Source: Samsonia erythrinae
GTDB taxonomy: Bacteria > Pseudomonadota > Gammaproteobacteria > Enterobacterales > Enterobacteriaceae
Direction: 5' to 3'
NCBI RefSeq assembly: GCF_004342665.1
Contig: NZ_SMBY01000002.1
Location: forward strand, 248,001-312,000
Length of the DNA stretch: 64,000 nucleotides
Part shown: in pieces, positions 63,925 to 64,000 of the stretch
Layout of the letters: each line of letters starts with the position of its first letter
Numbering within the stretch: the first letter of the stretch is position 1
Notes under the pieces: model-generated
The model's input: the letters and a program-made list of their open reading frames with translations, nothing else
What the model was told of the DNA's origin: nothing
Databases searched by the model: none
Made by a program: the position numbers and the translations under genes

Positions 63925-64000
63925 TTCAGAAGAACAGGTTGTTCGCGTAATCTTTTAACATTCTGTGTGCGCTGTTTATTTTTAATACAGATGAAATTAT

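Overview
This 64 kb window is chromosomal DNA of a gammaproteobacterium of the order Enterobacterales. Most proteins look like close relatives of E. coli proteins (GroEL, RpoD, PlsB, LexA, ArgR, Mdh, RpsU, RplU). A uxaCBA gene run divergent from exuT, the overall synteny and moderate GC fit the soft-rot/plant-associated family Pectobacteriaceae (Pectobacterium, Dickeya or Brenneria). The family call is inference; no species is assigned.

Layout. 1-9 kb: dsbD (cut by the window edge), cutA, dcuA, aspA, fxsA, the sigma32-driven groES-groEL operon, and ubiC-ubiA for ubiquinone. 9-20 kb: plsB, dgkA, lexA with two SOS boxes, yjbJ, zur, yhaK/yhaJ, yqjG, yqjF, and the yqjK-E-D-C-mzrA-yqjA envelope group. 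20-31 kb: galacturonate use (exuR, exuT, uxaC-uxaB-uxaA), ygjV, sstT, and alx preceded by a yybP-ykoY manganese riboswitch with a leader terminator. 31-36.7 kb: rlmG, fadH with a FadR box, a small coiled-coil gene, a Spy-like chaperone and a DUF305 protein.

36.7-41.2 kb is the most unusual part. After a very AT-rich promoter region with a good Fur-box match, four tightly packed genes encode a HisC-like aminotransferase, a cupin fused to a heme-oxygenase-like diiron oxidase (HDO) domain, a single-chain PheRS-like enzyme (alpha and beta catalytic cores fused, no tRNA-binding or editing parts), and an NTF2-like protein. I read it as a small biosynthetic operon that activates and oxidises an amino acid, perhaps iron-regulated. 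The product is unknown.

41.4-51.4 kb is a carbohydrate island ending at tRNA-Ile(CAU): a GH1 6-phospho-beta-glucosidase with a CRP site and leader terminator, a coiled-coil porin, beta-phosphoglucomutase, a GH65 phosphorylase, a TreB-like PTS permease and a TreR-like repressor. Together these suggest that trehalose-6-phosphate is split by phosphorolysis rather than by the TreC hydrolase. A broken GH1 remnant lies beside the tRNA.

51.5-64 kb: mug, the rpsU-dnaG-rpoD macromolecular synthesis operon (minus strand), tsaD, argR, mdh, then sfsB (Ner-like) beside two tandem genes with Mu-type DNA-binding domains, and finally ispB, rplU-rpmA and yhbE.
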